This document shows, one piece after another, positions 43,412-54,555 of a stretch of 64,000 nucleotides of DNA. The stretch comes from Brevibacillus brevis. Its GTDB lineage: Bacteria > Bacillota > Bacilli > Brevibacillales > Brevibacillaceae. Under the pieces are notes generated by a model that worked only from the letters and a program-made list of their open reading frames with translations, was not told the DNA's origin and made no database searches. The translations under genes were made by a program, and so were the position numbers. The stretch is from the NCBI RefSeq assembly GCF_031583145.1, contig NZ_CP134050.1, positions 1,512,501 to 1,576,500 on the forward strand, in the 5' to 3' direction. The number at the start of each line of letters is the position of its first letter. Positions within the stretch are counted from its first letter, which is position 1.

Positions 43412-43448
43412 CTGCACTTCAAAGTAGTCGCTACGTTAAGGAGGATGA

Positions 43449-44123
43449 ATGGTGCTCGACCCATCCCAAGATCGAAAAGTATACGAAGGGATTCTCCTGC
43501 AAATTCATGAAATTACCCAGGAGAGAAACTTGCGTCCGGGCGACAAGCTGCCGTCCGAGCGTGAACTGTCCGAACAGCTGGGCGCAGGTCGTTCCTCCGT
43601 CCGTGAAGCGCTCAGGGCTCTGGAGCTTCTCGGTCTGATCGAGACACGCAGAGGAGAAGGCACCTTCCTAAAGCACTACCGACACAATCGATTGATCGAC
43701 ATTCTCGGATTTTTCATTTTGCGAGATACGAAGACCAAGAAAGATTTGATCGAGATGCGCCGCATGCTGGAGCTGGATGCGGTACGTCTCGCTTGCAGGC
43801 GGGCTACTGACAAGCACTTTGAAGAGATGGAACGCATTCTCGACATCGCTGAGCAGCGTGTCGCACGCGGCGAAGTGCCGACCGAGGAGGACTACCAGTT
43901 CCATCGCGTCATCTGCCGTTCCAGCCGCAACTCGATCCTGCACCGCATCTGGGCGCCGCTGGTGGAATACAGCAACAGCGTGCGCGTCGAATCGCTGTCC
44001 CGGGAAGGCCGTGCGAAGCGGGCTGTCGAGGAGCACCGGGAGATCATGGAAGCGATCCGGGCGGGCGATGCGGACGCGGCCGTCGAGAAAATGAGGCATC
44101 ATTTGGAGAACAGCAAGCTGTAA
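43449..44123 (+). CDS. FadR-subfamily GntR transcriptional regulator
   Basis: 224 residues. N-terminal winged helix (about 8-75: LRPGDKLPSERELSEQLGAGRSSVREALRALELLGLIETRRGEGTF) and a C-terminal all-helical FCD effector domain (about 95-220) with likely metal ligands in FHRVICRSS and EHREIMEAI. Effectors of such proteins are usually carboxylic acids (lactate, glycolate, pyruvate, citrate), fitting a malate/pyruvate gene. ATG 43449 follows AAGGAGG. Likely binds the palindrome at 42020. Confidence 0.92.
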   Translation: MVLDPSQDRKVYEGILLQIHEITQERNLRPGDKLPSERELSEQLGAGRSSVREALRALELLGLIETRRGEGTFLKHYRHNRLIDILGFFILRDTKTKKDLIEMRRMLELDAVRLACRRATDKHFEEMERILDIAEQRVARGEVPTEEDYQFHRVICRSSRNSILHRIWAPLVEYSNSVRVESLSREGRAKRAVEEHREIMEAIRAGDADAAVEKMRHHLENSKL

Positions 44124-44135
44124 AATTGCCCCCAT

Positions 44136-44165
44136 TTGCGACAGGCGCAAAGGCTGTGATATGAT
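44136..44165 (+). promoter_or_regulatory. Candidate promoter for the small-protein/accDA operon
   Basis: TTGCGA (44136-44141) and TATGAT (44160-44165) with an 18-base spacer, just after the gntR stop and 40 bases ahead of the small gene. Confidence 0.5.
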
Positions 44166-44204
44166 GATGCAGACCTGTATTGGACGATGAAGGAGGAAGC
44201 CAGC

Positions 44205-44387
44205 GTGTGGACTGTCATCTACATCGCTCCTAGCGCTAGAATCGCAGAACGGATACAACAACGTTTGACAGATGAAGGATTCCTGGTCAAGGTTCGCGAG
44301 GCAAAAGTCTCCAAGCAATACGAGATTTTGGTGCCGGAGGGCGAGCTGCAAGAAGTCCAGGAAGTACTCGCCACGATCCTTCACTGA
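44205..44387 (+). CDS. Small DUF2007-like protein upstream of accD
   Basis: 60 residues from GTG 44205, which has AGGAGG eight bases upstream; the ATG at 44187 lacks one. The fold pattern (VIYIAPSARIAERIQQRLTDEGFLVKVREA, then YEILVPEGELQEVQEVLATIL) is a ferredoxin-like beta-alpha-beta arrangement resembling DUF2007. It sits 21 bases before accD, so co-transcription is likely. Function unknown. Confidence 0.7.
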   Translation: MWTVIYIAPSARIAERIQQRLTDEGFLVKVREAKVSKQYEILVPEGELQEVQEVLATILH

Positions 44388-44408
44388 AGAGAAAGGTGGG
44401 GTGTACCT

Positions 44409-45353
44409 GTGTTAAAAGATCTTTTCGGGAAAAAACGCAAATTTGCTACCGTCCCATCGGAGACACTCGCACGCGTCCCGGCTTCCGCCAACCCTTCCAA
44501 GGAAACGGGAACGAGAGAGAAGGAAGTCCCCGAAGGTTTGATGAATAAATGCCCGCATTGCGGGACGATTCACTACTCCAAGGATCTGGAGAAAAACTTG
44601 CGCGTCTGCAAAGGCTGCCAGTACCATTACTCCATGTCAGCACCGGAGCGCTTGGCGTCGATTTTGGATGACGGCGCGCTCACCGAGGAGTTCGATGCGA
44701 ATCTGATTACGGCCAATCCGCTCGGCTTCCCGGGATATCTGGAAAAGCTGGAGCAAGACAAGGCCAACACCAATCTGAACGAAGCCATCATGACCGGAGA
44801 AGGCGTACTTGGCGGCAACCGGATCATCATCGGAGTCATGGACTCCCGTTTCCGCATGGCCAGCATGGGCTCGGTCGTAGGGGAAAAAATTACCCGGGCC
44901 ATCGAACAAGCCATCGCTCGGCGCCTGCCGTTCATCCTGTTCTCGGCATCGGGCGGCGCCCGCATGCAGGAGGGCGTGCTCAGCCTCATGCAGATGGCCA
45001 AGACGAGCGCGGCGTTGTCCAAGCTCGACAAGGAGCGCCTTCTGTTCATTTCCGTCATGACGAACCCTACGTATGGCGGGGTTTCCGCGAGCTTTTCTTC
45101 CCTGGGGGATTACAACATCGCGGAACCGGGGGCGATGATTGGCTTTGCCGGACGTCGTGTCATTGAGCAAACGATTCGCCAGGAGCTGCCGAAAGACTTC
45201 CAGACAGCGGAATTCTTGCTCAAGAACGGGCAGCTGGACATGGTCGTGCACCGCAAAGACATGCGCAACACGCTGGCCAAACTGGTAGAGATGCACACGT
45301 CGCGGGAAGGAGTGGAAGCATGGCAGGAGAACTCCCTTTTGAAAAGCCACTAG
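44409..45353 (+). CDS. accD: Acetyl-CoA carboxylase carboxyltransferase subunit beta
   Basis: 314 residues, part of the carboxyltransferase that converts acetyl-CoA to malonyl-CoA for fatty acid synthesis. N-terminal four-cysteine zinc ribbon (CPHCG and CKGCQ, about residues 41-63) and a crotonase-like domain with the oxyanion loop [11 protein letters not shown] near 178. GTG 44409 follows AGAAAGGTGGGG. Its 3' end overlaps accA by 34 bases, giving stoichiometric coupling. Confidence 0.97.
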   Translation: MLKDLFGKKRKFATVPSETLARVPASANPSKETGTREKEVPEGLMNKCPHCGTIHYSKDLEKNLRVCKGCQYHYSMSAPERLASILDDGALTEEFDANLITANPLGFPGYLEKLEQDKANTNLNEAIMTGEGVLGGNRIIIGVMDSRFRMASMGSVVGEKITRAIEQAIARRLPFILFSASGGARMQEGVLSLMQMAKTSAALSKLDKERLLFISVMTNPTYGGVSASFSSLGDYNIAEPGAMIGFAGRRVIEQTIRQELPKDFQTAEFLLKNGQLDMVVHRKDMRNTLAKLVEMHTSREGVEAWQENSLLKSH

Positions 45354-46276
45354 TTGAATTGCAGGACAAGATCAAGGAATTGCGCCGCTTTACGGAGGAG
45401 AAAGGCATCGACTTCTCAGACGAGATCAAGCGGCTGGAGCAAAAATCGAAAGACCTGGCGCAGCAAATTTACGGAAATCTGACGCCGTGGCAGCGCGTGC
45501 AGCTGGCTCGCCATCCGGAACGTCCGACTACCCTGGACTACATACAGTTACTTTTTACTGATTTTCTGGAAGTGCACGGTGATCGTCTGTTCGGAGACGA
45601 CCATTCGATCGTGGGCGGCATCGCCAAGCTGGATGGACGCCCGGTGACGATTGTCGGTCACCAAAAAGGGAAAGACACGAAGGACAATATCAAGCGGAAT
45701 TTCGGCATGGCTCATCCCGAGGGCTATCGCAAGGCACTCCGGATCATGCAGCAGGCGGACAAATTCGGACGCCCGATCATCTGCTTTATCAATACGTCGG
45801 GGGCCTATCCCGGCAAGGCGGCGGAAGAGCGCGGCCAAAGCGAAGCGATCGCCCGCAATCTGCGGGAAATGGCTACGTTTCGCGTGCCGATCATCTGCAT
45901 TGTCATCGGCGAAGGCGGCAGCGGCGGCGCCCTCGCGATCAGCGTGGGCAACCGAATCTTCATGCTGGAGAATTCGTATTACTCCGTGATCGCACCGGAA
46001 AGCGCGGCAGCCATCTTGTGGAGGGATTCCAGCCTGGGCATGCGCGCTGCGGAAACGATGAAAATCACTGCACCCGACCTGCTCGAGCTCGGCGTGATTG
46101 ACGGCATTATCGAAGAACCGTTTGGAGGAGCGCATCGCGACTTGATCCAGCAGGCGAGTCTGGTCAAGGCGACGATTGTCGAGCAACTGGAACAGCTCAG
46201 CAAAATGACTCCGGATGAACTAATACAGGATCGTTACGAAAAGTTTAAACAGATTGGCGAATACGCCTCCCTGTGA
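45320..46276 (+). CDS. accA: Acetyl-CoA carboxylase carboxyltransferase subunit alpha
   Basis: 318 residues, partner of AccD. N-terminal helical region (about 1-50), then crotonase fold with [27 protein letters not shown] and the biotin-site loop [12 protein letters not shown] near 195. ATG 45320 follows GGAAGGAGTGG inside accD. The stop lies beside the terminator hairpin. Confidence 0.97.
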   Translation: MAGELPFEKPLVELQDKIKELRRFTEEKGIDFSDEIKRLEQKSKDLAQQIYGNLTPWQRVQLARHPERPTTLDYIQLLFTDFLEVHGDRLFGDDHSIVGGIAKLDGRPVTIVGHQKGKDTKDNIKRNFGMAHPEGYRKALRIMQQADKFGRPIICFINTSGAYPGKAAEERGQSEAIARNLREMATFRVPIICIVIGEGGSGGALAISVGNRIFMLENSYYSVIAPESAAAILWRDSSLGMRAAETMKITAPDLLELGVIDGIIEEPFGGAHRDLIQQASLVKATIVEQLEQLSKMTPDELIQDRYEKFKQIGEYASL

Positions 46277-46294
46277 TTTCAGGGGGCGTTTTTT
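46263..46294 (+). terminator. Terminator of the accDA operon
   Basis: ACGCCTCCCTG (46263-46273) pairs with CAGGGGGCGT (46280-46289) with one G-T pair, followed by TTTTTT. It begins within the accA coding end. Confidence 0.85.
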
Positions 46295-46320
46295 CGCTTT
46301 TTTCCGTAGGAGAAATCTGC

Positions 46321-47458
<1,138 letters not shown>

Positions 47459-47497
47459 CATGGCGGGCTTTCAGGAGTAGAAGGAGGCAAATATTCG

Positions 47498-49252
47498 ATG
47501 TGGAGAAAAGCAAAAATCGTATGTACGATCGGACCGGCGAGTGAATCCGTCGAAACTCTGAAAAAGCTGATTCACGCCGGGATGAATGTGGCTCGGCTCA
47601 ATTTCTCGCACGGCTCGCATGAAGAGCACGCGGCTCGGATTGTCAATATCCGCAAGGCAGCCGAAGAAACCGGCAAGCCAGTGGCGATCCTGCTGGACAC
47701 AAAAGGACCGGAAATCCGCACGGGAACACTGGCGGTGGATGCGGTCGAGCTGGTGGAAGGAAATACGATCATCCTCACCACGGAAGAAGTGGCGGGGACG
47801 GCTGAGCGAGTTTCCATCACCTATGATGAGCTGCCCCAGGACGTCAATCCGGGCGACACCATCCTGATCGACGACGGCCTGATCGGCCTGACCGTACAAG
47901 AAGTGAAGGGCAACGACATCGTCTGCAAGATCAAAAACGGCGGTACGCTCAAGAGCAAAAAAGGCGTCAACGTCCCAGGCGTGAAGATCAACCTGCCGGG
48001 CATCACGGAAAAAGACGCACAGGACATCGAGTTTGGCATCGAGCAGAAAGTGGACTTCATCGCGGCTTCCTTCGTGCGCAAGGCGTCCGACATTCTGGAG
48101 ATCCGTACGATTTTGGAGCGACACGGCGCCCACATCGATATTATCGCCAAGATTGAAAACCAGGAAGGCGTAGACAACGTGGACGAAATTCTCGTGGTCA
48201 CGGACGGACTCATGGTTGCCCGCGGCGACCTGGGTGTGGAAATCCCGGCGGAAGAAGTGCCGCTCGTGCAGAAAAAGCTCATCAAGAAGTGCAACGAGTT
48301 GGCCAAGCCGGTCATTACGGCTACCCAAATGCTCGACTCTATGCAGCGCAACCCGCGTCCGACCCGCGCCGAGGCGAGCGACGTCGCCAACGCGATCTTT
48401 GACGGGACGGACGCGATCATGCTGTCGGGGGAGACGGCAGCGGGCAAATATCCGGTGGAATCCGTGGAAACGATGGACAGAATCGCCGTACGTGCCGAGC
48501 AAGAGCTCAATTACCGTGAAATCCTGTACACGCAAGCGCAGCTCAAGCAAATGACGATCACGGATGCGATCAGCCAAGCGGTGTCCAATGCGGCGCTGGA
48601 TCTGGACGCAGCTGCGATCATTACCGCTACGGAGAGCGGACATACCGCCCGGATGGTCTCCAAGTTCCGTCCGAAGGCGCCGATTGTCGCTGTCACGCCG
48701 CATGCCCATGTGATTCGCCGATTGTCGTTGGTGAACGGGGTATATCCGCTTTTGGGAGAGCTGGCGCATACGACGGACGAAATGCTGGAAATGTCCGTTC
48801 AGGAAGCGCTGAACGCGGGCTACGTGCGCCACGGCGACCTCGTGGTGATCACGGCCGGCGTGCCTGTACGAGAGGTAGGCACGACGAATCTCATGAAAGT
48901 GCATGTGATTGGCGACGTCGTGGCCAAGGGACAAGGGATCGGCCGCAAAGTGGTGACGGGCAAAGTCGTCATCGCCCGTTCTGCCGAGGAAGCCATGTCG
49001 AAAACCGATGAGGGCTCCATTCTGGTGACGATCGGCACGGATTCGGACATGATCGAAGCATTCAAAAAGGCGGGGGCCGTGATCACGGAGGAAGGCGGCC
49101 TGACCTCGCATGCTGCCATCGTGGGGCTCAATCTGGCGGTTCCGGTCATCGTCGGTGTGCCTTTGGCTACGGAAGTGCTGAAAGACGGTCAAATCGTCAC
49201 GGTGGACTCCGAGCGGGGGCATATTTACTCGGGGCACGCACGCGTTCTCTGA
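47498..49252 (+). CDS. pyk: Pyruvate kinase with C-terminal PEP-utilising domain
   Basis: 584 residues. Barrel motifs include [31 protein letters not shown] and [14 protein letters not shown]; the extra C-terminal domain of Bacillales-type enzymes (about 480-584) has the PEP-utiliser phosphohistidine-like loop [11 protein letters not shown] near 533. Catalyses the last ATP-forming step of glycolysis. ATG 47498 follows GAAGGAGG. Confidence 0.97.
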   Translation: MWRKAKIVCTIGPASESVETLKKLIHAGMNVARLNFSHGSHEEHAARIVNIRKAAEETGKPVAILLDTKGPEIRTGTLAVDAVELVEGNTIILTTEEVAGTAERVSITYDELPQDVNPGDTILIDDGLIGLTVQEVKGNDIVCKIKNGGTLKSKKGVNVPGVKINLPGITEKDAQDIEFGIEQKVDFIAASFVRKASDILEIRTILERHGAHIDIIAKIENQEGVDNVDEILVVTDGLMVARGDLGVEIPAEEVPLVQKKLIKKCNELAKPVITATQMLDSMQRNPRPTRAEASDVANAIFDGTDAIMLSGETAAGKYPVESVETMDRIAVRAEQELNYREILYTQAQLKQMTITDAISQAVSNAALDLDAAAIITATESGHTARMVSKFRPKAPIVAVTPHAHVIRRLSLVNGVYPLLGELAHTTDEMLEMSVQEALNAGYVRHGDLVVITAGVPVREVGTTNLMKVHVIGDVVAKGQGIGRKVVTGKVVIARSAEEAMSKTDEGSILVTIGTDSDMIEAFKKAGAVITEEGGLTSHAAIVGLNLAVPVIVGVPLATEVLKDGQIVTVDSERGHIYSGHARVL

Positions 49253-49292
49253 TCTAGGCATAAAGAATCATTTTCGCGAATAGGACGGCTTC

Positions 49293-49320
49293 AGAGGGTG
49301 ACCAGACGTCACCCTCTTTG
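49293..49320 (+). terminator. Terminator after pyk
   Basis: AGAGGGTGAC-CAGAC-GTCACCCTCT (49293-49317) is a perfect ten-base stem followed by a short TTTGG tail. The weak T-run lowers certainty, but position fits. Confidence 0.75.
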
Positions 49321-49627
49321 GCGTGGACTTCAACAGCTGCACTCGTCCATTCTTCCAGTCATTGCTAGATACCGGTGGGTTTTAGCTAATGCAATGCAGG
49401 GGGGAATCTGTTAAAATCGTTTGGTTGCCTGCCGTAGATTCCGAATGCTTTTGCCTGCGAAATGGAAAAACGGAAGATCTTCGGCCCCGGTTGTGATCCT
49501 GATTGGGAGTAAAGAATGATGGAAGCCGCTGGTGAATAAGCCGATACATATAGGGTGCGCGGAAATCCGAATCCGGCAGCTCCGCAAAAATGTTCGGGAA
49601 TTACTGTCAAGAGTTTTTTTGCTAGAA

Positions 49628-49643
49628 ACACAATATATTGTGT
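49628..49643 (+). promoter_or_regulatory. NrdR box 1
   Basis: ACACAATATATTGTGT is a perfect 16-base palindrome and matches the NrdR-box consensus ACACWATATATWGTGT throughout. Confidence 0.85.
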
Positions 49644-49659
49644 TGTCGAAAATTATTTC

Positions 49660-49675
49660 GCACAAGATATAGGTT
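49660..49675 (+). promoter_or_regulatory. NrdR box 2 (degenerate)
   Basis: GCACAAGATATAGGTT matches box 1 at 11 of 16 positions and starts exactly 32 bases after it, the three-turn spacing typical of NrdR box pairs. Confidence 0.6.
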
Positions 49676-49740
49676 AAACTATTGAGTTTTTCCCGTAAAG
49701 ATAGTTAACTAGAGAGGAACCATTTGAAGGAGGAACCGAT

Positions 49741-52002
49741 ATGCTGGCCACTGAGTCGATTACCAGAACCCGTTTTCTGACGGATGATTTCTTGCAACAA
49801 TATCCAGAGTTTCCAGAACATATGAGCCCATTGGGACAATTCGTGTACTACCGTACTTACTCTCGCTTTCTTCCGGAAAAAGGAAGACGGGAAACCTGGA
49901 AGGAAACCTGCCGTCGCTCGGTGGATTACAATATCAAGCTCGCCTATCAGCACCTGAACAAAATCGGCTTGCACCCCGATTTGCGTGCGATGGAGAAAGA
50001 GGCAGAGGGACTGTTTGACAACATGTTCAACCTCCGCCAGTTCCTCTCCGGACGGACGCTGTGGGTAGGGGGCGCGGAAAACGGCGTTGCCGATCTGTAC
50101 CCGCTGGCGAACTTCAACTGCTCGTTTTTGAACATCAAGTCCTGGGATGACCTGGGCGATCTGTTCTACCTGCTGCTTGTGGGCACTGGCGTAGGCTTCA
50201 AGTGCACGAAGGAGATGGCGGCAGGACTTACGCCGATCCGCACCAACGTCACGCTGTTGTCTTCCGAATACAAGCCGCTGCCGAAGCATCAGCGCCTGGA
50301 GCGCTCCGAGCTGAACGTACTGGAAAACGGCTTCGCCAAGATCTACGTCGGCGACAGCAAGGAAGGATGGGTGGAGTCGCTTCGCCTGTACTTGCAAATC
50401 TTGACGGACTCCACATACGAAAACATTCATACCGTAAAAATTTCCTACAACAGCGTCCGCCCAAAAGGGGAGCGCCTGCAGCGCTTTGGGGGCACGGCAA
50501 GCGGTCACGAGCCGCTTCGCGAGATGTTTGAAGGAATCGACAAAGTGCTGAAAAACCAGATCGACAAGCATCTGGCGCCGATCGAGAGCGATGCGAAGGG
50601 CTATGGCAAGGTGCGCCCGATCCACATCCTGGACATTGGCAACCTGATCGGGGCAAACGTAGTAGTGGGCGGCGTGCGCCGGACGGCGGAGATCTTCCTG
50701 TTCGACCACGACGATTACGAGTGCATGATGGCCAAGTACGGCATCAACGGCTTCTGGACAGAGGAACAGCTCGCGCACCACAAGCAAGTAGGCGAGCTTT
50801 TGGGCGAGCACAAGCCTGTCTGGTTTGACAGCATTCAAAAAGTGGGCGACGGCCGTTTCGGACTGGATCACCGCCGCATGTCCAACAACTCGATCGCGTT
50901 TACCAAACAGCCGACCCGTGAGTTTTTGCACCTGGTATTCACCTTGATGCAGCTGGAAGGGGAGCCTGGCTTCATCAACCTGGAAGAAGCCAACCGCCGA
51001 CGTCCAAATGCAGAGGGCTTGAACCCTTGCGCGGAAATCCTGCTCGACTCTTACGGCGTCTGCAACCTGACGACGGTCAACCTGGCCCAGTTCGTCAAGG
51101 ACAGCGCAGACGGCTCCAAATATCTGGATCTGGACGGCCTTCTCGAGGCGCAGCGCAAATCGGCGCGTGCCGGACTGCGCATGACGCTGGTGACGCTGGA
51201 GCTGCCGCACTGGGATACGGTACAGCAGCGCGACCGCCTGCTCGGTACATCGCTGACAGGGGTAAAAGACGCTCTCGCATCGCTGGGCTACACGGAAGAG
51301 CAGGAGCTGGAGCTGCTGCGCCTGCTGGGCAACGCTGCCCGCGATGAAGCCAACCGTTACGCCTACGAGCTGCGCGTCAATTCTCCGCTGCTGGTCACGA
51401 CGGTGAAGCCGGAGGGGACACTGTCCCAGGTGGCAGGCGGCGTATCCAGCGGTCTGCACTGGTCCCACTCGCCTTACTACATCCGCCGCATCCGCATCAA
51501 CGCGGAGGATCCGCTGGCAAAAGCGGTACAAGCCCTCGGCTGGACGGTCCATCCGGAGGTAGGCACGCCTGGCGATACTCACGAGGAGCGCATGGCGAAC
51601 GCCCGCACGCTGGTCATCGACTTCCCGGTCGCTTCCGGCGCGAAGGAAACGAAGAACGAAGTCAGTGCGAAACGCCAATTCGATACGTATTTCCGCTTCC
51701 AGAAAGAGTATACGGAGCACAACTCGTCCAACACGATTACCGTGCGCAAGGAAGAGTGGGGCGAAGTGGAAGAAATCGTATACGGCAACTGGGACAACTT
51801 CGTAGGAGTATCCTTCTTGCAGCTGGATGGAGGAAACTACCAGCTCGCACCGTATGAAGAGTGCACCAAGGAAGAGTACGAAGCGTTGAAACAGACGATG
51901 AAGCCATTCGACCCGGCAATTCTGCAGCAGTACGAAACAGGCGGAGATGCCGACCTGTCCACAGCGGAATCCTGCGAAGGCGGAGCGTGCCCGATTCGTT
52001 AA
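49741..52002 (+). CDS. Adenosylcobalamin-dependent ribonucleoside-triphosphate reductase (class II, monomeric)
   Basis: 753 residues, resembling the Lactobacillus leichmannii RTPR type. It reduces NTPs to dNTPs using a thiyl radical from adenosylcobalamin. Cysteines match the RTPR set: Cys127 in FNCSF, Cys430 in NPCAEILL (thiyl site) and Cys441 eleven residues on, and the C-terminal shuttle pair Cys745/Cys750 in [12 protein letters not shown] 49741 follows AAGGAGGAACCG. Expression is probably repressed by NrdR through the two upstream boxes. Confidence 0.95.
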   Translation: MLATESITRTRFLTDDFLQQYPEFPEHMSPLGQFVYYRTYSRFLPEKGRRETWKETCRRSVDYNIKLAYQHLNKIGLHPDLRAMEKEAEGLFDNMFNLRQFLSGRTLWVGGAENGVADLYPLANFNCSFLNIKSWDDLGDLFYLLLVGTGVGFKCTKEMAAGLTPIRTNVTLLSSEYKPLPKHQRLERSELNVLENGFAKIYVGDSKEGWVESLRLYLQILTDSTYENIHTVKISYNSVRPKGERLQRFGGTASGHEPLREMFEGIDKVLKNQIDKHLAPIESDAKGYGKVRPIHILDIGNLIGANVVVGGVRRTAEIFLFDHDDYECMMAKYGINGFWTEEQLAHHKQVGELLGEHKPVWFDSIQKVGDGRFGLDHRRMSNNSIAFTKQPTREFLHLVFTLMQLEGEPGFINLEEANRRRPNAEGLNPCAEILLDSYGVCNLTTVNLAQFVKDSADGSKYLDLDGLLEAQRKSARAGLRMTLVTLELPHWDTVQQRDRLLGTSLTGVKDALASLGYTEEQELELLRLLGNAARDEANRYAYELRVNSPLLVTTVKPEGTLSQVAGGVSSGLHWSHSPYYIRRIRINAEDPLAKAVQALGWTVHPEVGTPGDTHEERMANARTLVIDFPVASGAKETKNEVSAKRQFDTYFRFQKEYTEHNSSNTITVRKEEWGEVEEIVYGNWDNFVGVSFLQLDGGNYQLAPYEECTKEEYEALKQTMKPFDPAILQQYETGGDADLSTAESCEGGACPIR

Positions 52003-52097
52003 TCGACAATACGGATAAAGACAGGGGAGGACGTATGCTTTGGTCCTGCCCTGTTTCTTTTGGTACAATATTCGTAAAGAGAAAGGGGCGATTGTTC

Positions 52098-52529
52098 GTG
52101 GTTCCTGTCGTTCATTCCCATCGTTTGCGCGTTCGGTACAGCGAAACGGATCAGATGGGTGTCGTGTACCATACCAACTATTTGAACTGGTTTGAGGTCG
52201 GACGCACGGAATTCATCCGGCACGCGGATCTTACCTATCGGCAGCTGGAGGAAAAGGGAGTGCTGCTGCCGCTCACGGACGCCAGTCTCTCTTACAAGAA
52301 ACCGGCGAAATACGACGACGAAGTAGAAATTCGGACGCTTGTGTCGGAAATTACGCCTGTACGCCTGACCTTCTCCTATGAAGTCGTGCGGGTTTCGGAC
52401 GGCGAGCTCCTGGTGACGGGCAGAACACACCATGTTTTCACGAACACGGCATTTCGGCCGATCCGATTGTCCCGGACGGAGCCTGCCGTGTACGACTGGC
52501 TGGAGAAGCAGCACAAAGGAGGGGAATGA
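52098..52529 (+). CDS. YbgC/4HBT-family acyl-CoA thioesterase
   Basis: 143-residue hotdog-fold enzyme. The catalytic-type motif is RYSETDQMGVVYHTNYLNWFEVGR (near residues 12-35), with Asp in the YbgC position. GTG 52098 follows AAAGGGGCG at good spacing; TTG 52092 is less likely. It hydrolyses an acyl-CoA of unknown chain; close in line with fxsA. Confidence 0.87.
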   Translation: MVPVVHSHRLRVRYSETDQMGVVYHTNYLNWFEVGRTEFIRHADLTYRQLEEKGVLLPLTDASLSYKKPAKYDDEVEIRTLVSEITPVRLTFSYEVVRVSDGELLVTGRTHHVFTNTAFRPIRLSRTEPAVYDWLEKQHKGGE

Positions 52530-52531
52530 CC

Positions 52532-52930
52532 ATGCTCCTGCGCATCCTCATCGTTCTGTTCATTGTCGTACCCGCTATCGAGCTGTGGGGAATCATTTCC
52601 GTTGGGCAGGTGATCGGAGGATGGAATACGGTCGCCCTGATCATTCTCACAGGGATCGTCGGGGCTTGGCTGGCGAAGCAGCAGGGGATGCAGGTCATTC
52701 GGATGCTGCAGTTCCAGCTCTCACGGGGACAGATGCCCACGGAGACGCTGATCGACGGGGCGCTGGTGCTGGCCGGGGGAATTATGCTACTGGCGCCGGG
52801 GTTCATTTCGGACGTGCTCGGGCTTCTGCTGCTGATCCCCTACACGAGGCTCATTGTCCGCCACTTGCTCAAGAAATGGCTGTGGTCGATGATCTCGTCC
52901 GGCAGGATCCAGCTCTTGTTTCGCAGATAG
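52532..52930 (+). CDS. fxsA: FxsA-family membrane protein
   Basis: 132 residues with about three to four membrane helices (about 3-22, 28-47, 75-100) and the FxsA pattern VPAIELWGIISVGQVIGGWNTVALIILTGIVGAWLAKQQG. ATG 52532 is preferred over 52526, which is too close to AAGGAGG. Position next to pyk/ytvI matches B. subtilis ytzA. Function poorly known. Confidence 0.88.
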   Translation: MLLRILIVLFIVVPAIELWGIISVGQVIGGWNTVALIILTGIVGAWLAKQQGMQVIRMLQFQLSRGQMPTETLIDGALVLAGGIMLLAPGFISDVLGLLLLIPYTRLIVRHLLKKWLWSMISSGRIQLLFRR

Positions 52931-52934
52931 GCAA

Positions 52935-52990
52935 AAAAGAACCGTGCAGCCTCAGGGGACTGACTCCCAGTGCTGCAGCGGTTCTTTTTT
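52935..52990. terminator. Bidirectional terminator between fxsA and ytvI
   Basis: AAAAAAGAACCGTGCAGC (52935-52950) pairs with GCTGCAGCGGTTCTTTTTT (52972-52990) apart from one bulge, with U-runs in both directions, between convergent genes. Confidence 0.85.
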
Positions 52991-53037
52991 AATGGGCTGC
53001 CCCCTCAATATGCCAGGCACAGCCGCTCATCGCGTCA

Positions 53038-54168
53038 CTATGTACGCCTGCCAACGATATATCCCCACACGTCCGAAAAGACATCCGCTTTGACCAAGGC
53101 GTTGATCATGACCAGGGAGACCGGTCCGATGATCAGGCCCAGGAATCCGAACAGCTGCAGACCGACGAACAGGGCGACCAGGGTGAGCAGCGGATCCAGC
53201 CCGACGTTTTCCGCTACGACTTTCGGCTCGATGATCTGGCGGAAGATGAGCACGACCGCGTAGAGAATCGACAGGCCGATGACGAGCGAGTAGTTCCCTT
53301 TGAAAAACAGGTACACGATCCATGGGATGAAGACTGTACCCGTGCCCAGGTACGGCAGCAGATCCACAAGGCCGGTGATCAGGCCGATCGTGATGGCGTA
53401 CTCGACGCGCAAGACCAACAGGCCGATGATGACGATCGCGGCGGTGAGCGAGATCAGCGTCAGCTGCGCTTTGAGGAAGCCGAAGAGCGCTCCGCGCAAA
53501 TCGCGGAATACTTGATCGAGCCGGCTGTTCACGCCCGTGGGCAAAATCCGGCGGAAGCGGGCTTCCCATAGAAAGAAGTCCTTGGAGATAAAGAATGCGC
53601 CCATCAGCGAAATGACGGAAACGGTCGCCATGTTCGGCAGCGAAAGCAGGAGGTTTTTCAGACCGTCCAGGAACCGCACGACCAAATCCTGTGCCGCATG
53701 GGTGATCGACGAAATCCCGTTCGAGAGCGTCGTGTTTACCTTCAGCTGAAATTCCGGATCGAGCTGGGTGTAGAACCATTGGACCTGATTGTAGATCCCC
53801 ATGAGAAAGTCCTGGGAGATCGTCCGCTGCAAATACCCGGACAGCTCCGTTGCGAATCCGGGAAGCGTTTTGGCCAGATCGCCGATTTCCACGACGGTTT
53901 CCGTGACGACCAGCGTGACCACGCCGATCGCGATGAGCATCAGCAGGAGCAGGGAGATGGTCACGGACAGCCAACGGGGAAACTTGAACTTTCTGGTCAT
54001 GAACGTGACCGGCCGATTGATCAGCAGCGCAATGACTAAAGCAATAAGAAATGGGTAAAGTAAGGGTGTTGCAAATCGGAAAACCCACCAAGCGAAATAC
54101 ACAAGCAGGCAAACCCACAAAAAACGAATGATTTGAAACAGTCTCTCCACCCAGTTTTCCTGATTCAA
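53038..54168 (-). CDS. ytvI: Sporulation integral membrane protein YtvI (AI-2E exporter family)
   Basis: 376 residues, eight predicted membrane segments, PerM/AI-2E exporter superfamily. Early helices WVCLLVYFAWWVFRFATPLLYPFLIALVIALL; C-terminal half includes LPYLGTGTVFIPWIVYLFF and LFGFLGLIIGPVSLVMI. TTG start at 54168 follows AAAGGAG; upstream in-frame codons have no ribosome binding site. Position next to citZ is as in B. subtilis. Transport substrate unknown. Confidence 0.9.
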   Translation of the reverse strand: MNQENWVERLFQIIRFLWVCLLVYFAWWVFRFATPLLYPFLIALVIALLINRPVTFMTRKFKFPRWLSVTISLLLLMLIAIGVVTLVVTETVVEIGDLAKTLPGFATELSGYLQRTISQDFLMGIYNQVQWFYTQLDPEFQLKVNTTLSNGISSITHAAQDLVVRFLDGLKNLLLSLPNMATVSVISLMGAFFISKDFFLWEARFRRILPTGVNSRLDQVFRDLRGALFGFLKAQLTLISLTAAIVIIGLLVLRVEYAITIGLITGLVDLLPYLGTGTVFIPWIVYLFFKGNYSLVIGLSILYAVVLIFRQIIEPKVVAENVGLDPLLTLVALFVGLQLFGFLGLIIGPVSLVMINALVKADVFSDVWGYIVGRRT

Positions 54169-54304
54169 GTCGGTCTCCTTTCTAACCCTCACCCTAGGGC
54201 AAATGCGTATGCTTCTATTATGCCGCATCCGCGATGAGTGGAGCAAGCTGGCGCAAAAAACAAAACCGGGTTTCACTCTTCGAAACTTTTTTGCCGTTAC
54301 CTTA

Positions 54305-54333
54305 TTCACAAAACTGCAATAATCTTTTATAAT
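54305..54333 (+). promoter_or_regulatory. Sigma-A promoter of citZ
   Basis: TTCACA (54305-54310) and TATAAT (54328-54333) have a 17-base spacer. The resulting leader is about 215 bases, long for a housekeeping gene; no known riboswitch was recognised in 54340-54555, and the region 54169-54304 only carries the divergent ytvI start signals. Confidence 0.7.
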
Positions 54334-54555
54334 TGGGTCGTCTTAAGTGGATTCTTTTCTCTCGCCATGCGGAAGATTCTTTCCCCTTGCGAAGCTGCGA
54401 GGAAATGCGTGGATGACATTCCAGACAAGAGTGGTGGATGAAAGAAACCGCTGCCTACAAATTTCATATAGCTTTACTCAACGTGCTGTGCCAGTCTGCC
54501 GGACAAGCGACGACTGTGAAGCACGATTATTTAGTGGAAAAGGAGAGGGAGTTCT

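Larger units (their letters stand above)
49321..49740 (+). promoter_or_regulatory. Long upstream region of the B12-dependent RNR gene
   Basis: About 420 bases without a convincing gene. The last 115 bases hold the two NrdR boxes. The stretch 49390-49600 has local stem potential (for example GCGGA/TCCGC around 49559-49586), but I do not find the conserved B12-box sequence of a cobalamin riboswitch by eye. Confidence 0.4.

Noticed and set aside
49321..49620. Possible cobalamin riboswitch before the B12-dependent RNR
   Set aside because: Local stems exist, but the conserved B12-box and receptor-core sequences were not found by eye; an Infernal search would decide.
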